This document shows, piece by piece, positions 43,877 to 53,341 of a DNA stretch of 64,000 bases (the stretch's first letter is position 1; the number at the start of each line of letters is the position of its first letter). The notes beneath the pieces were generated by a model that was not told the origin of the DNA, searched no databases, and was given only the letters and a program-made list of their open reading frames with translations. Source of the stretch: Nocardia sp. CC227C (lineage in GTDB: Bacteria; Actinomycetota; Actinomycetes; Mycobacteriales; Mycobacteriaceae); contig NZ_JASITE010000021.1 of assembly GCF_030767025.1 (NCBI RefSeq), positions 41,804 to 105,803 on the forward strand. The letters are read 5' to 3'. Position numbers and translations under genes: made by a program.

Positions 43877-44500
43877 ATGAAGGTAAAGCACCGCGCCACC
43901 GTGCGCACCATGGCCGTCGCGGCCGCTGTCACCATCGGTCTGGCGCTGGGCTCCGGCACCGGTCTCGCCGGTATCGACAGCAGCAGCTCCATTCTGGACC
44001 GGCAGGATCGCACCATCGAGGCGATCCAGTCCGATACGCGCATCGACTTCGTACCGCCACTGGACGGCAACCCCCTGACCCGGGAGTGGTTCCACCACGG
44101 CACGGCCAGCTACCGCATCAGCGGGCCGCACGCCGAGGACTGGGAGGGGCACATCACCATCGGCTACCAGGTCGGCTATCCGGCGACCCTGGACGGCAAG
44201 ATCCGGTTCCAGTGGTGGACGCCCAGTCTCGGCGTCGAACTCGATGATTCGCCGGGGGTCAGCCTCGGCGGGTTGATCCCGCAGGCGGGGATCGAACTCG
44301 CGGTGGGCTTCGGGCCCGGTATCCAGACGGTCGAGGCGGCCGGCGGCGATGTCCACGGTTCCGAGGGCTTCATCCGCATGTCCGGCATGCACGCGACGGT
44401 GAGCGGCGTGGTCGGGCAGGTCACCATCCGGCCGTGGGTGCGGGTCGTCAGCGCCAACGGCGATGCGGTGATCACCTACGGGCCGCTGTGGACGATCTGA
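43877..44500 (+). CDS. MspA-family porin
   Basis: 207 residues with a signal peptide (TMAVAAAVTIGLALGSGTGL, mature start near AGIDS). The mature part follows MspA: RTIEAIQSDTRIDFVPPLDG, LTREWFHHGTASYRISGPHA, IGYQVGYPATLDGKIRFQWW. MspA-type octameric beta-pores span the mycolate outer membrane of Mycobacterium and Nocardia and pass small hydrophilic solutes. GGGGAAAG precedes the ATG. A large hairpin follows. Confidence 0.93.
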   Translation: MKVKHRATVRTMAVAAAVTIGLALGSGTGLAGIDSSSSILDRQDRTIEAIQSDTRIDFVPPLDGNPLTREWFHHGTASYRISGPHAEDWEGHITIGYQVGYPATLDGKIRFQWWTPSLGVELDDSPGVSLGGLIPQAGIELAVGFGPGIQTVEAAGGDVHGSEGFIRMSGMHATVSGVVGQVTIRPWVRVVSANGDAVITYGPLWTI

Positions 44501-44526
44501 GCCCGTCGGATCCGAGCTCGATCACG

Positions 44527-44575
44527 GCGTGAGCTCAGCGTGTCCCGGCCGTCCGCGGCCGGGACGCGCTCACGC
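44527..44575 (+). terminator. Two-tier hairpin after the porin gene
   Basis: Outer arms GCGTGAGC (44527-44534) and GCTCACGC (44568-44575) and inner arms GTCCCGGCC (44542-44550) and GGCCGGGAC (44557-44565) are all exact inverted copies. It begins 27 bases after the stop and separates the porin gene from the convergent GT2. Confidence 0.78.
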
Positions 44576-44628
44576 CGGGGGCGACCGAGCACCTTTCGGC
44601 ATCCGAATACATTGCCGCCCTGCGGCAT

Positions 44629-45468
44629 TCAGCGCAGCATATCCGGCCGATTGCGCACCGTCGCCACCGCGCGGATGCGCAGCCGCTCGAAGGCCGCCCG
44701 CGCCAGGCGCAGATCTCCGGCCAGCACATCCCCGCGCTTCACCAGGTGGGGGTACTCCGCCCCGATCCGATGGTGGAACCGCAGCATCTCGGTCAGCTTG
44801 CTGACCGTCGAGGTACTGCTGCACAGATTGAAGCTCGAATTGCGCCAGGCAGCGGTGAGCTGCGGCATCCCGTAGAACTCCCCGAACGCGCTCACCCGAG
44901 CGAACAGGTCCACGTCCATCGGGAAGACGAGGTCACCGCGGAAGCCGCCCACCCGGTCGAAGTCGGCGCGCCGGAAAGTGGCGGCGGCCGTCGGCCCGAA
45001 TTCGGCGGGGCCCTTGCGCACGATCACGCGCGCCAGGGTGCGGGCGCTGTGCTCCCCGAGCAGCCCGGGCAGGCCGAGATCGGTCTCCTCCACTCCCCCG
45101 CTCTCGTCGATGACCTGGAATTTCGACGAGCAGATGGCAATGCTGTTGTCGGCCATGACCGCCTGCTGGGCCGCCAGCGCGCCGGGCAGCAGGACATCGT
45201 CGGCGCACACCACCTTCACCAGTTTCCCGGTGGACAGCGACACCACCCTGTTCCAGTTCTCGCCGATGGGCAGCGCCTGCTCGTTGCGGTGCAGGCGGAC
45301 CCGCGCGTCGTCGAACGACGCGGCGATGGTGGAGGTGTCGTCGGTACTGGCATTGTCCAGCACGACCACCTCCATCTCGACATCCTGGTCGAGTATCGAC
45401 CGCAGGGTCGTCCCGAGGGTGCGTGCGGAGTTGTAGGCCGGTACGCACACCGAAAGCTGAACCACCAT
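44629..45468 (-). CDS. Family 2 glycosyltransferase
   Basis: 279 residues. The GT-A fold is clear: LSVCVPAYNSARTLGTTLRS, VVVLDNASTDDTSTIAASFD, KLVKVVCADDVLLPGAL (the DxD-type site is CADD) and GGFRGDLVFPMDVDLFARVS with the catalytic acid. It probably adds one sugar to the lipid-linked repeat unit at the cytoplasmic face. It follows the pyruvyl transferase gene by 75 bases on the same strand. Confidence 0.92.
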   Translation of the reverse strand: MVVQLSVCVPAYNSARTLGTTLRSILDQDVEMEVVVLDNASTDDTSTIAASFDDARVRLHRNEQALPIGENWNRVVSLSTGKLVKVVCADDVLLPGALAAQQAVMADNSIAICSSKFQVIDESGGVEETDLGLPGLLGEHSARTLARVIVRKGPAEFGPTAAATFRRADFDRVGGFRGDLVFPMDVDLFARVSAFGEFYGMPQLTAAWRNSSFNLCSSTSTVSKLTEMLRFHHRIGAEYPHLVKRGDVLAGDLRLARAAFERLRIRAVATVRNRPDMLR

Positions 45469-45543
45469 TCCCCCTGAGCAGTAGTGACCGATGCCGTGGT
45501 GACCGGGCCGCGATGGCCGCGCCGGTTACCCCTCGACGAGGCG

Positions 45544-46869
45544 CTACTCCTCGACGAGACGGAAGACGCGTTCGAGTCCCGCTCGGCTGGCGTCGATCTG
45601 CTCGACGGCCTTGTGCCGCAGGGTGTCGCGCAACTCCGGTGCGGCCTCCCACAGCTCCCGCACCTGCTGGGTCAGTTCCCGTTCCAGATCGGTGGAATCC
45701 AGGTGCACGACCCGCAGTCCGGCACCGAACAAATCGGCCAGTCCGTAGAACTTGTCGTCATAATACTGCGACGCCGTTACGCCGATGGCCGGAATTCCCT
45801 GGGAGAGCGCAAAAACCGCCAGGTGGTAGGCACTGGTCACCAGTACCCGGCACCGCGACACCTGGCGGGCCACGTCGGCGGCCGTCCCGGCGCGGCCGAT
45901 GACCGGTCGGGTGCGCTGCGCACCGGACAGCAGCGGCAGCGTGGACCGGCGGTCCTCGGAGTCGTATTCGGAGATGATGAGCGGCGCGAGCGCGGCGTCG
46001 AGTTCCCGGGCGCAGGAGCGCACCACCACGCCCAGGGTGTCCCGGGCGGAGTCGCTGACCTTGGAGTAGTCGGCGACCCGCAGACACAGGCCGAGGTCGG
46101 CGCCGATCTCGGGCCGCCGCATGCGGTAGGCGAATTCGACGGCATCGTCACCGGTGACCAGCACCCGGTCCGAGGCCACCCCGAGTTCGGTGAGCAGCCG
46201 CGGTCCGCGCACGCCTTCGCGCAGCGCGATCACATCCACGTCGGGCAGGATCGCCGCGGCGCGCCGGAGCAGGCGCGGATCGCCCATGGGGCCGAGGCCC
46301 TGTCCGAGCATGGCGGTCGGAATCCCGAGGGCGCGTGCGCGTTCCAGCAGATTCAGCGTGCGGTGCGCCTGATACAGGTCGACATCGGTCATATAGCCGC
46401 CGCCCTGGGCGATCACCAGGGCGGCCTGTTCGACGGCGGCGGGCACGGGCGGTTCCGGGGCCGTGTCCGACGCCGAGCCGGTTTCCCGCCCCAGGACGCC
46501 GCGCGCACCACGCACCGCCCACGCCTTCACCCCGCGCAGATGCGATTTCGGCAGATCGGTCGACGCTCGCCAGGCCACGGCGGCCGGACCGGTCAGATGC
46601 GCGCCCACGGTGCGCTCCAGCCGCCCCGCGAGTCCCCCTCTGCCCCAATGCCCGCCGCCCCGGGCGTGAATCGGCTCCGCCGCGGGCAGCAGCCCACGCA
46701 GAATGACCGGTTGGTCGGTCAACACCCCGATCCGGGCGTGCGGCCAGCGCTGGCGCAGCCGTTCCACGGTCATCACCATCATGGCGATATCGCCCCGATT
46801 GCGCAGCCAGTACTCACCGTTGTCGATGAGCACCCGGAAGTCACCGGCCCCCGCGCCAGAGTTCCCCAC
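45544..46869 (-). CDS. Polysaccharide pyruvyl transferase family protein
   Basis: 441 residues. FRVLIDNGEYWLRNRGDIAM is the N-terminal start of the family (a G(D/E)...NxGD pattern). IAQGGGYMTDVDLYQAHRTL, MLGQGLGPMGDPRLLR and REGVRGPRLL, then VTSAYHLAVFALSQGIPAIG, give the second half. Such enzymes move a pyruvate ketal from phosphoenolpyruvate to a sugar in exopolysaccharides. GTG at 46869 follows GGAAGGA; a longer frame (to 47133) is poorly supported. Confidence 0.85.
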   Translation of the reverse strand: MGNSGAGAGDFRVLIDNGEYWLRNRGDIAMMVMTVERLRQRWPHARIGVLTDQPVILRGLLPAAEPIHARGGGHWGRGGLAGRLERTVGAHLTGPAAVAWRASTDLPKSHLRGVKAWAVRGARGVLGRETGSASDTAPEPPVPAAVEQAALVIAQGGGYMTDVDLYQAHRTLNLLERARALGIPTAMLGQGLGPMGDPRLLRRAAAILPDVDVIALREGVRGPRLLTELGVASDRVLVTGDDAVEFAYRMRRPEIGADLGLCLRVADYSKVSDSARDTLGVVVRSCARELDAALAPLIISEYDSEDRRSTLPLLSGAQRTRPVIGRAGTAADVARQVSRCRVLVTSAYHLAVFALSQGIPAIGVTASQYYDDKFYGLADLFGAGLRVVHLDSTDLERELTQQVRELWEAAPELRDTLRHKAVEQIDASRAGLERVFRLVEE

Positions 46870-47080
46870 TGTGGTCGTCCTTCCGCGAGTCCGGCTCCGC
46901 GCCGGCATTGACGTAGGGAGGGGCAGCTCTGCCGCATGTGCCCGGCCGCCCCTGGCGGGTCCCCTCTGCCGAGCATAAGTCCGCAGCGAATGTAGCGCAC
47001 CGCGGACGGTTCGCGCCACATACGCTCGCAATGGTGAAATCGGTTCTTCCACAAGATCATCCGTCCGGCATCGTGGCAGG

Positions 47081-48286
47081 TCACGGCGTGCACAGCGCGG
47101 CGTCGACGACATCGTTCGGATCGATGCCCGCACCGTGAAGACTCAGAATGTCGGGTAGCTGGTTCATGCTCACGGTCACCGCCCGCTCCGGGGTGGCCGC
47201 CCCGTAGACGAAGAAGCCGTGCATGGCCCCGCCGTGTCCCCACACCTCGGTGCCGCAGGAGGTGGTGCGGCGGAACAGTCCCAGCCCGAAATCGTCGGAC
47301 CGGCGCGGATCGCCGCTCGGCACGGTGGCGCGCATCTGCTCGAGCTGCGCGGGCCCGAGAATCCGGCCCGCGAGCAGCGCCTGGAAGAACCGGTTCAGGT
47401 CCGCTCCCGTGGACACCATGGCACCGTCCGGCAGGCCCCAGCCGGGATCGATATCGGTGATGTCGACCAGGCTGTCGCCGAATTGGTGGTACCCGCGCGG
47501 GTGGGGGCCGCGGATGACGTTCTCCACCGGGTGGAGCGGCCAGTAGGTGCCGCGCAGTTCCAGGGGGATCAGGATCCGCCGTGCCACCTCGACCCCGACC
47601 GCGACACCCGTCACCGCCTCGACCAGACGGCCCGCCAGCAGATAGTTGGTATTCGAGTACTCCGCCCGCGCACCGGGTTCGAAGGCGGCCGGTTGGTCCA
47701 GTCCGAGCCGGATCAGGGCGTCGGCGGTGTGGGAGCGCCGCAGCGCGTCCGCCGACCCCAGGTCGATCCGGGTGAGGTAGTCCGGGATTCCACTGGTGTG
47801 CTGGAGCAGATCGCGTACCGTGATCCGGTTTCCGTCCCCACCGGGACCCGAGACGACCCCCGGCAGATAGCGCTCCACGGGCGCGTCCAGGTCGATCCGC
47901 CCCTCACCCACCAGCAACAGCACCACGGTGGCGACGAACGCCTTGGTATTGCTCGCGATCCGCACGGCCGCGCCATCCGGGAAGGCCGCGCCGGTGCCGA
48001 GATCGCCGACGCCGCTGGCGATCTGGGTATCACGGCCGCCGACGGTCTCGACGAGCTGCGCGCCGGGCACGTCGGCGGCCCGGACCAGAGCGTCCAGACC
48101 GGTCCGCACCTCGGCGGCGTCGGTGCCCGTGCGGTCGCCGTGAGCGGGTGCGGTGGAGGGGACGGTGGTGGCGGGGACGGTGGTGGCGGGGGCGGTGTCC
48201 GAGCGGGCGGTGGTGATTCCGCCGGTGAGCACGGCGAGGGCGACCACGGTGACCGTGGCCAGGGCGATATGTCGCATCGGCTGCAT
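47081..48286 (-). CDS. Serine hydrolase, beta-lactamase/DD-peptidase fold, exported
   Basis: 401 residues. A signal peptide (HIALATVTVVALAVLTGGIT) precedes a Thr/Pro linker. The catalytic SxxK is in RIASNTKAFVATVV, with the Tyr-x-Asn in EYSNTNYLLAGRLVEA and HGGAMHGFFVY in the third motif region. It resembles Class C-type esterases and DD-carboxypeptidases (D-alanyl-D-alanine carboxypeptidase family); the substrate is unknown. The C-terminus ends DAALCTP. Start at ATG 48286 or 48277. Confidence 0.87.
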   Translation of the reverse strand: MQPMRHIALATVTVVALAVLTGGITTARSDTAPATTVPATTVPSTAPAHGDRTGTDAAEVRTGLDALVRAADVPGAQLVETVGGRDTQIASGVGDLGTGAAFPDGAAVRIASNTKAFVATVVLLLVGEGRIDLDAPVERYLPGVVSGPGGDGNRITVRDLLQHTSGIPDYLTRIDLGSADALRRSHTADALIRLGLDQPAAFEPGARAEYSNTNYLLAGRLVEAVTGVAVGVEVARRILIPLELRGTYWPLHPVENVIRGPHPRGYHQFGDSLVDITDIDPGWGLPDGAMVSTGADLNRFFQALLAGRILGPAQLEQMRATVPSGDPRRSDDFGLGLFRRTTSCGTEVWGHGGAMHGFFVYGAATPERAVTVSMNQLPDILSLHGAGIDPNDVVDAALCTP

Positions 48287-48362
48287 TTCGTCGAGGGGAT
48301 CCGGCCTGCCCGGTGATACGCGCGGGCGGCGCGATCCGTTCGAGCGGATCCGCTCGCGGAAA

Positions 48363-49859
48363 TCAGTTGGGCAGCACGTCGGTCGACCACATGCTGCACA
48401 GCCAGCGGCCGTCCACGTAGTCCATGGCCATGGCGATGCCGCGGGTCTCGGTGATCTCCGGTTCGCCCTCCGCCCGGTGGATCTCGGTGACATTCGCGGT
48501 GATCTCGTAGTGGGTACCGTTGCCGGAGGTCGCCGTGCAGTCGGCGCCACCGGCGCGGGTCTTCTCCGGATCGGCCGCCATGATCAGCCGCAATGCCGGG
48601 AGCAATTGCGCCGCCTGGACTTTCCAGGTGCCGGTCGCGCCCTCGTGCACCCGGGTCTCCCAGGCGGACGGATTGTCGTAGTCGTAGGTCGTCATGAGCT
48701 GGGCGTAGTCGCACGCGGCCCGTTCGGCGTCGGCGCGGGTGGCTTCGGTGGGGCCGCCGGTGGGGCCGCCCGCCGCACCGAAGGTGAAAGTCAGTGCGCC
48801 GGTGGCGAATCCCACCCCGATGCCGAAGGCGACCAGTAGCGCCAGCAGCGCCGCCAGCAGCACCGCCGGACGGGTACGACGGGAGCGGACCGCGACCGGA
48901 TCGGTGCGCCGCGCGGCGAATTCGGTGGGCGCGTACGCGTTCGACGCCGCGGCGTACCCGGCGGCGGGCTGGGCCGGGGAGGGGTGTCGCGGCTCCGAGC
49001 TCGGCGTCCCCGTGAGCGCATGCTGGGCCGCGGCGGCCAATTCCGCGCAGCTGCCGTAGCGCCGGTCCGGATCCTTCGCCAGGGCGTGGGCGACGACCTC
49101 GTCGAACGCCGTCGGCACGGCGGGATTGCGGAGGCTGGGCCGGGGTACCTGCATATTCAGGTGCCCGTTGATCACCTGCGCGGTGCTCGCCCCCGGATAC
49201 GGCAGTTCCCCGGTGAGCATGTGGAACAGCGTGCAGCCCAACGCGTACACGTCGGCGCGGTGATCCACCGGGCCGAATTCGAACTGCTCCGGGGCCGCGT
49301 ACTGGAAGCTGGCGTACATCTCGCCGGTCCGGGTGAGTCCGCTGGTGTGGTCGAGGGCCTTGGCGATGCCGAAGTCGGCCAGGTACACCTGCTGGTGCGG
49401 CCCCCAGGCCAGCAGGATGTTGGCGGGCTTGACATCCCGGTGCAGCACACCGGCGCGGTGGGCATGGTCGAGAGCCTTGGCGGTCTCGCCGAGAATCCGG
49501 ACCGCGTGGTCGGGCCGCAGCGGTCCCTCGCGCAGCACCGCCGCGACATCGGTGCCCTCGACGTACTGCATGGCCATCCAGAGCCGGTGCTCGTCGCGAC
49601 CGCGCGCGTACACCGCGACGATATTCGGATGCGACAGCCGCGCGGCGGTATCGGCTTCGCGCAGGAATCGCTCACGGACCTCGGGATCATCGGCGACGGC
49701 CGCGCCGAGCAGCTTGAGTGCGACGGGCCTGGGCAGGTCGCGGTCCTGGGCGAGGTACACCTCGCCCATTCCCCCCACGCCGAGCAGCCGCTCGATCCGG
49801 TAGCCCGCGAACGTCTGTCCCCGCGCCAGCGTCCGTCCCACCGTATAGCCTCCGACCAC
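48363..49859 (-). CDS. Transmembrane Ser/Thr protein kinase (PknF-like)
   Basis: 498 residues. The kinase domain (about 15-285) has the Gly loop (LGVGGMGEVYLAQD), Lys in ALKLL, HRDVKPANILL (catalytic loop), ADFGIAKAL (DFG) and FQYAAPEQFEFGPVDHRADV (activation segment). A disordered linker, a membrane helix (about 333-355, LLAALLALLVAFGIGVGFAT) and a 140-residue extracellular domain with three Cys follow. The sensor domain probably reads an envelope signal. The gene lies between the pyruvyl transferase/serine hydrolase and SGNH genes, so it may control the glycan locus. The substrate is not known. Confidence 0.92.
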   Translation of the reverse strand: MVGGYTVGRTLARGQTFAGYRIERLLGVGGMGEVYLAQDRDLPRPVALKLLGAAVADDPEVRERFLREADTAARLSHPNIVAVYARGRDEHRLWMAMQYVEGTDVAAVLREGPLRPDHAVRILGETAKALDHAHRAGVLHRDVKPANILLAWGPHQQVYLADFGIAKALDHTSGLTRTGEMYASFQYAAPEQFEFGPVDHRADVYALGCTLFHMLTGELPYPGASTAQVINGHLNMQVPRPSLRNPAVPTAFDEVVAHALAKDPDRRYGSCAELAAAAQHALTGTPSSEPRHPSPAQPAAGYAAASNAYAPTEFAARRTDPVAVRSRRTRPAVLLAALLALLVAFGIGVGFATGALTFTFGAAGGPTGGPTEATRADAERAACDYAQLMTTYDYDNPSAWETRVHEGATGTWKVQAAQLLPALRLIMAADPEKTRAGGADCTATSGNGTHYEITANVTEIHRAEGEPEITETRGIAMAMDYVDGRWLCSMWSTDVLPN

Positions 49860-50002
49860 CCGCCGTACCGCCGATCACCATAACGCACCCGCGACCCGAG
49901 CAGAGGCCCCGAAGATCGACGGCACGGCCATCGGTCCGTGCCCCGTGCACCGGCCCGCGCTCGCGCCGCGGCTCCCGGATTCGCGGCGGGCCCGCTCCGC
50001 GG

Positions 50003-50797
50003 TCAGCGCACGGGAGCCGGGTCCGGGCGCTTGGGGGCCAGACCGTCGCCGGACGACCGTCCGGTCAGCCGCCGCTGAATCCACGGCAGCAGGAACTCCC
50101 GGGCCCAGTGCAGGTCCTCCTGACGCGCCGTCGGCCAGGGCTTGGGTTCCTCCGGGCCCCACGGTGCGCGCCAGTCGGCGGCCACGGGCAGCCCGAGCAC
50201 CTCGCAGGCCCGCAGCGCCAGCCGCTCGTGTCCCGCGGCGGACAGGTGCAGCCGGTCCCAGCTCCAGGCCCGGTGGTCCTGCAAGGTCCGCATCCCCCAC
50301 AGATCGAGGACGGGGCAGTCGAATTCGTCGGCGATGGCCCGCAGGTGCATGTTGTAGGTGGCGATCTTGCCACGCAGATGCCGCATGACCGGCTGGAAGC
50401 CGGTGTCCATACCCGTCACCACCACGACCGTGGCGCCGGTGCCGCGCAAACGGATCAGTGCGTCGCGATAGATCTCGGCCAACTGGTCGGCATCACCGCC
50501 GGGGCGGATCAGATCGTTGCCGCCGGCGCAGAAGGTGATGAGATCGGGGCGCAGGTCCAGTGCGCGCGGCAGCTGATCGTCCACGATCTGGCGAATGAGC
50601 TTGCCGCGCACCGCCAGGTTGGCGTAGCGCACCTCGGTCCGCTCGGCGAGACGCTCCGCCAGCCGATCCGCCCAGCCCCGGTAGCGACCGTTCGGTGTCG
50701 CGTCGCTGTCGGGGTACGGGTCGTCGAGCCCTTCGGTGAAACTGTCGCCCAGGGCGACGAAGGTCAACAGGTCGCTATCGAGATTCAGTTCCGGCAC
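50003..50797 (-). CDS. SGNH/GDSL-type hydrolase
   Basis: 264 residues. Block I is FVALGDSFTEG (nucleophile Ser), block III is TFCAGGNDLIRPG (Asn), block V is WSWDRLHLSAAGHERLA (Asp and His). It is an esterase or deacetylase type; in envelope loci such enzymes often deacylate sugars or polymers. No signal peptide is visible. It begins 305 bases before the divergent glycosyltransferase operon. Confidence 0.93.
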   Translation of the reverse strand: MPELNLDSDLLTFVALGDSFTEGLDDPYPDSDATPNGRYRGWADRLAERLAERTEVRYANLAVRGKLIRQIVDDQLPRALDLRPDLITFCAGGNDLIRPGGDADQLAEIYRDALIRLRGTGATVVVVTGMDTGFQPVMRHLRGKIATYNMHLRAIADEFDCPVLDLWGMRTLQDHRAWSWDRLHLSAAGHERLALRACEVLGLPVAADWRAPWGPEEPKPWPTARQEDLHWAREFLLPWIQRRLTGRSSGDGLAPKRPDPAPVR

Positions 50798-51101
50798 AGC
50801 GTGCGATTGTGCGCCGCTATCTTCGGGTTACGCGACCGTCGGTTATCCTGCCCGACGGCATCCACCCAGGTGATTCGGTGTATTCCCCACCGCTACCCGC
50901 ATTTTCTCTCATAGTCCGGTGGTGCCGCATGCGATCCGGATCACGGTGTGGCGCAGCGGTCGTCCGCGTTTCCGAACCGACCGGCCGATCCCTTCGATTG
51001 CCTCGTAATAGCCGACCTACCTGCACGGATTGACCTACACTGGCCCTGAGAGGGCGCGCGGATCGCGACCGCGATTCGTGACGGAGTGAACTGACCCGGG
51101 G
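50798..51101. other. 304-base divergent promoter region before the EPS operon
   Basis: No gene is present. A TACACT (51036-51041) may serve as -10 for the operon on the plus strand. The upstream part is a mix of C-rich words without a strong dyad. The GTGACGG preceding the operon start is not a clear ribosome binding site. Confidence 0.45.
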
Positions 51102-52187
51102 GTGACGGTGTTGGTGGGGTCCCTGCGGGTGCATATGACCGGGTCGGAATGGTTCGCCGCCGCCCCGGGCGGATTGAACCGGTACTTCACCGATCTGTAC
51201 CGGGCGCTACACGAATGCCCGGACATCGCGGTCACCGCAACGGCTTTCGGGGAGGCCCCGGCCGGGCCGGGAGCCGGTTCGTGGGGGCCCACCGGCGGGT
51301 CCACCCTGCGACGCGCCCGCACGGCGTACCTGGACCGCGCGGACCTGCTGCCCGGTACGGTGCTGGACCGGCACTTCTGCCTCTACGGTCCGTCCACGCG
51401 CGGGCGCAATCCGCTGGTCGTGCACTTCCACGGCCCCTGGGCGGCGGAAAGCCGGATGTCCGGCGAGAGCGACCGCGCGGTGCGCGCCAAGTACCTGGTG
51501 GAGCGGTTGCGCTACACCGGGGCCGATCGATTCGTGGTGCTGTCCCAGCACTTTCGCCGACTGCTGGTCACCGACTACCGCGTCCCGGCGGACAGGGTCC
51601 GGGTGATCGCGCCCGGGGTTGACCTCACCCGTTTCGCGGCGTCCTCGACCAACCAACCGACCGGCACGGTGCTGTGCGTGCGGCGGCTGGAACGGCGCAT
51701 GGGCATCGACGTCCTCATCCGGTGCTGGCCCGAGGTCAACGCGGTGCACCCCGATGCCCGGCTGGTCGTCGTCGGAACCGGCACGGCCGAAACGGAACTC
51801 CGGGACCTGGCGCGGACTCAGGACTCGATCCGCTTCACCGGCAATGTCACCGACGTCGAACTGACCGACCTGTACGCACGCGCGGACCTCACCGTGGTGC
51901 CGTCCCTGGCACTGGAGGGTTTCGGTCTCATCGCGCTGGAATCGCTGGCCGCCGGACGCGCCCCGATCGTGGCAGACTGTGGCGGACTGCCGGATTCGGT
52001 GCGGGACCTCGATCCCACCCTCATCGTGCCCCCCGGCGACGGCGACGCCCTCGCCGCCCGCATCATCCGCGCCCTCTCCGGCGCACGGCCCGACCCGTCG
52101 CAGTGCCGGGCGCACGCCGAGACGTTCTCCTGGTCGGCGGCCGCCCGCCGCCACCTGGACCTGTATCGGGAGCTGGTCACCGCATGA
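51102..52187 (+). CDS. GT4-like glycosyltransferase
   Basis: 361 residues. A GT-B fold: AAAPGGLNRYFTDLYRALH near the start, LCVRRLERRMGIDVLIRCWP in the middle, and the GT4 signature SLALEGFGLIALESLAAGRA (E-x7-E). It adds one sugar using a nucleotide sugar. It opens the ten-gene operon and ends ATGA into the next gene. Confidence 0.9.
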   Translation: MTVLVGSLRVHMTGSEWFAAAPGGLNRYFTDLYRALHECPDIAVTATAFGEAPAGPGAGSWGPTGGSTLRRARTAYLDRADLLPGTVLDRHFCLYGPSTRGRNPLVVHFHGPWAAESRMSGESDRAVRAKYLVERLRYTGADRFVVLSQHFRRLLVTDYRVPADRVRVIAPGVDLTRFAASSTNQPTGTVLCVRRLERRMGIDVLIRCWPEVNAVHPDARLVVVGTGTAETELRDLARTQDSIRFTGNVTDVELTDLYARADLTVVPSLALEGFGLIALESLAAGRAPIVADCGGLPDSVRDLDPTLIVPPGDGDALAARIIRALSGARPDPSQCRAHAETFSWSAAARRHLDLYRELVTA

Positions 52188-53341
52188 CAGCGGTTTTCCT
52201 CGCGCATACCGCCGCCCCCTCCGGGGCGGAACTCGCGACCCTGCGGCTGGTCTCGGCGCTGCCCGCCGGAACCGCCGCGGTGGTGTACACCGAGGACGGG
52301 CCGATGCTGCGCCACATGCGTGAGCGCGGCATCGAGACCCGGTCGGTCGGCAATGATTTCGACTCCCGTGCCCTCACCATCGACAAGGCCCACGCGCGGG
52401 CGCTGCTCGCCGGTGCGCTGGGTCTGATCCGACTCGGCTGGCGGCTCGGCGACACCATGCGGGAACTGGGGGCCACCGTCGTGGTGGCCGGGAGTTCCAA
52501 GGCGCTGCTCATGGGCGCGGTGGCGGCCCGGCGCGCCCGCGTGCCGCTCGTCTGGCATGTGCACGACCGGGTGTCCGCGGACTACTTCGGCCGCTGGCTG
52601 GCACCGGCGCTGCGGTTGCTGGGCTGGCTGGTGGCGCAGGGGGTCATCGCCAACAGCCGGGGCACCCTCGCCTCGCTGTACACCTGGCGGCGACCCGCCG
52701 TCGTCGCCTATCCCGGTGTGGAATTCCGCCACGGCGATGCCGAGCCCGACCGCGAGGAGCAGCGCGACCCGGCGGAAACGGTGGTGGCGGTGGTCGGCCG
52801 CCTCGCCCCCTGGAAGGGCCAGGACGTCTTCCTGCGCGCCCTGGCCGACGTGCGGGTGCTGCCGCGCGAGGTCTTCCTGATCGGCGGCACCTTCTTCGAC
52901 GAGGAGCACTACCGCACCGAACTGGAGAATCTCGCCACCGCGCTGGATCTGCCGGTCACCTTCACCGGACACGTGGACGATCCGGAGCCCTATCTGCGCT
53001 GCGCCGACGTCCTGGTGCACTGCTCGGTGCTGCCCGAACCGTTCGGGCAGGTGGTGGTCGAGGGCATGCGGGCGGGCTGCGCCGTCATCGCCAGCCGCCC
53101 CGGCGGCCCCGAGGAGATCATCGAGACCGGCCGCGACGGCCTGCTCGTGGACGGCGGCGACCGCCATCAGCTGACCCGCGCCCTGGACAGCCTGCTCGGG
53201 GATCGGGAGCTGCGGGTGAAACTCGCGGCCGCGGCCCGGCTGCGCGCCCGCGACTTCGATATCGCCGAATCCGCGCGCGCGGTCGAGCGGTTCCTCGCCG
53301 CCGTCGCCGAACGCCGCCGGAAGTGGTGGCGTCGTGGATGA
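52184..53341 (+). CDS. GT4-like glycosyltransferase
   Basis: 385 residues. LAHTAAPSGAELATLRLVSA at the start, VVGRLAPWKGQDVFLRALAD in the nucleotide domain, and LPEPFGQVVVEGMRAGCAVI (E-x7-E). A second transferase of the same fold immediately downstream, overlapping by 4 bases, so they probably act in sequence on the same lipid-linked acceptor. It ends 8 bases into the next gene. Confidence 0.9.
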   Translation: MTAVFLAHTAAPSGAELATLRLVSALPAGTAAVVYTEDGPMLRHMRERGIETRSVGNDFDSRALTIDKAHARALLAGALGLIRLGWRLGDTMRELGATVVVAGSSKALLMGAVAARRARVPLVWHVHDRVSADYFGRWLAPALRLLGWLVAQGVIANSRGTLASLYTWRRPAVVAYPGVEFRHGDAEPDREEQRDPAETVVAVVGRLAPWKGQDVFLRALADVRVLPREVFLIGGTFFDEEHYRTELENLATALDLPVTFTGHVDDPEPYLRCADVLVHCSVLPEPFGQVVVEGMRAGCAVIASRPGGPEEIIETGRDGLLVDGGDRHQLTRALDSLLGDRELRVKLAAAARLRARDFDIAESARAVERFLAAVAERRRKWWRRG

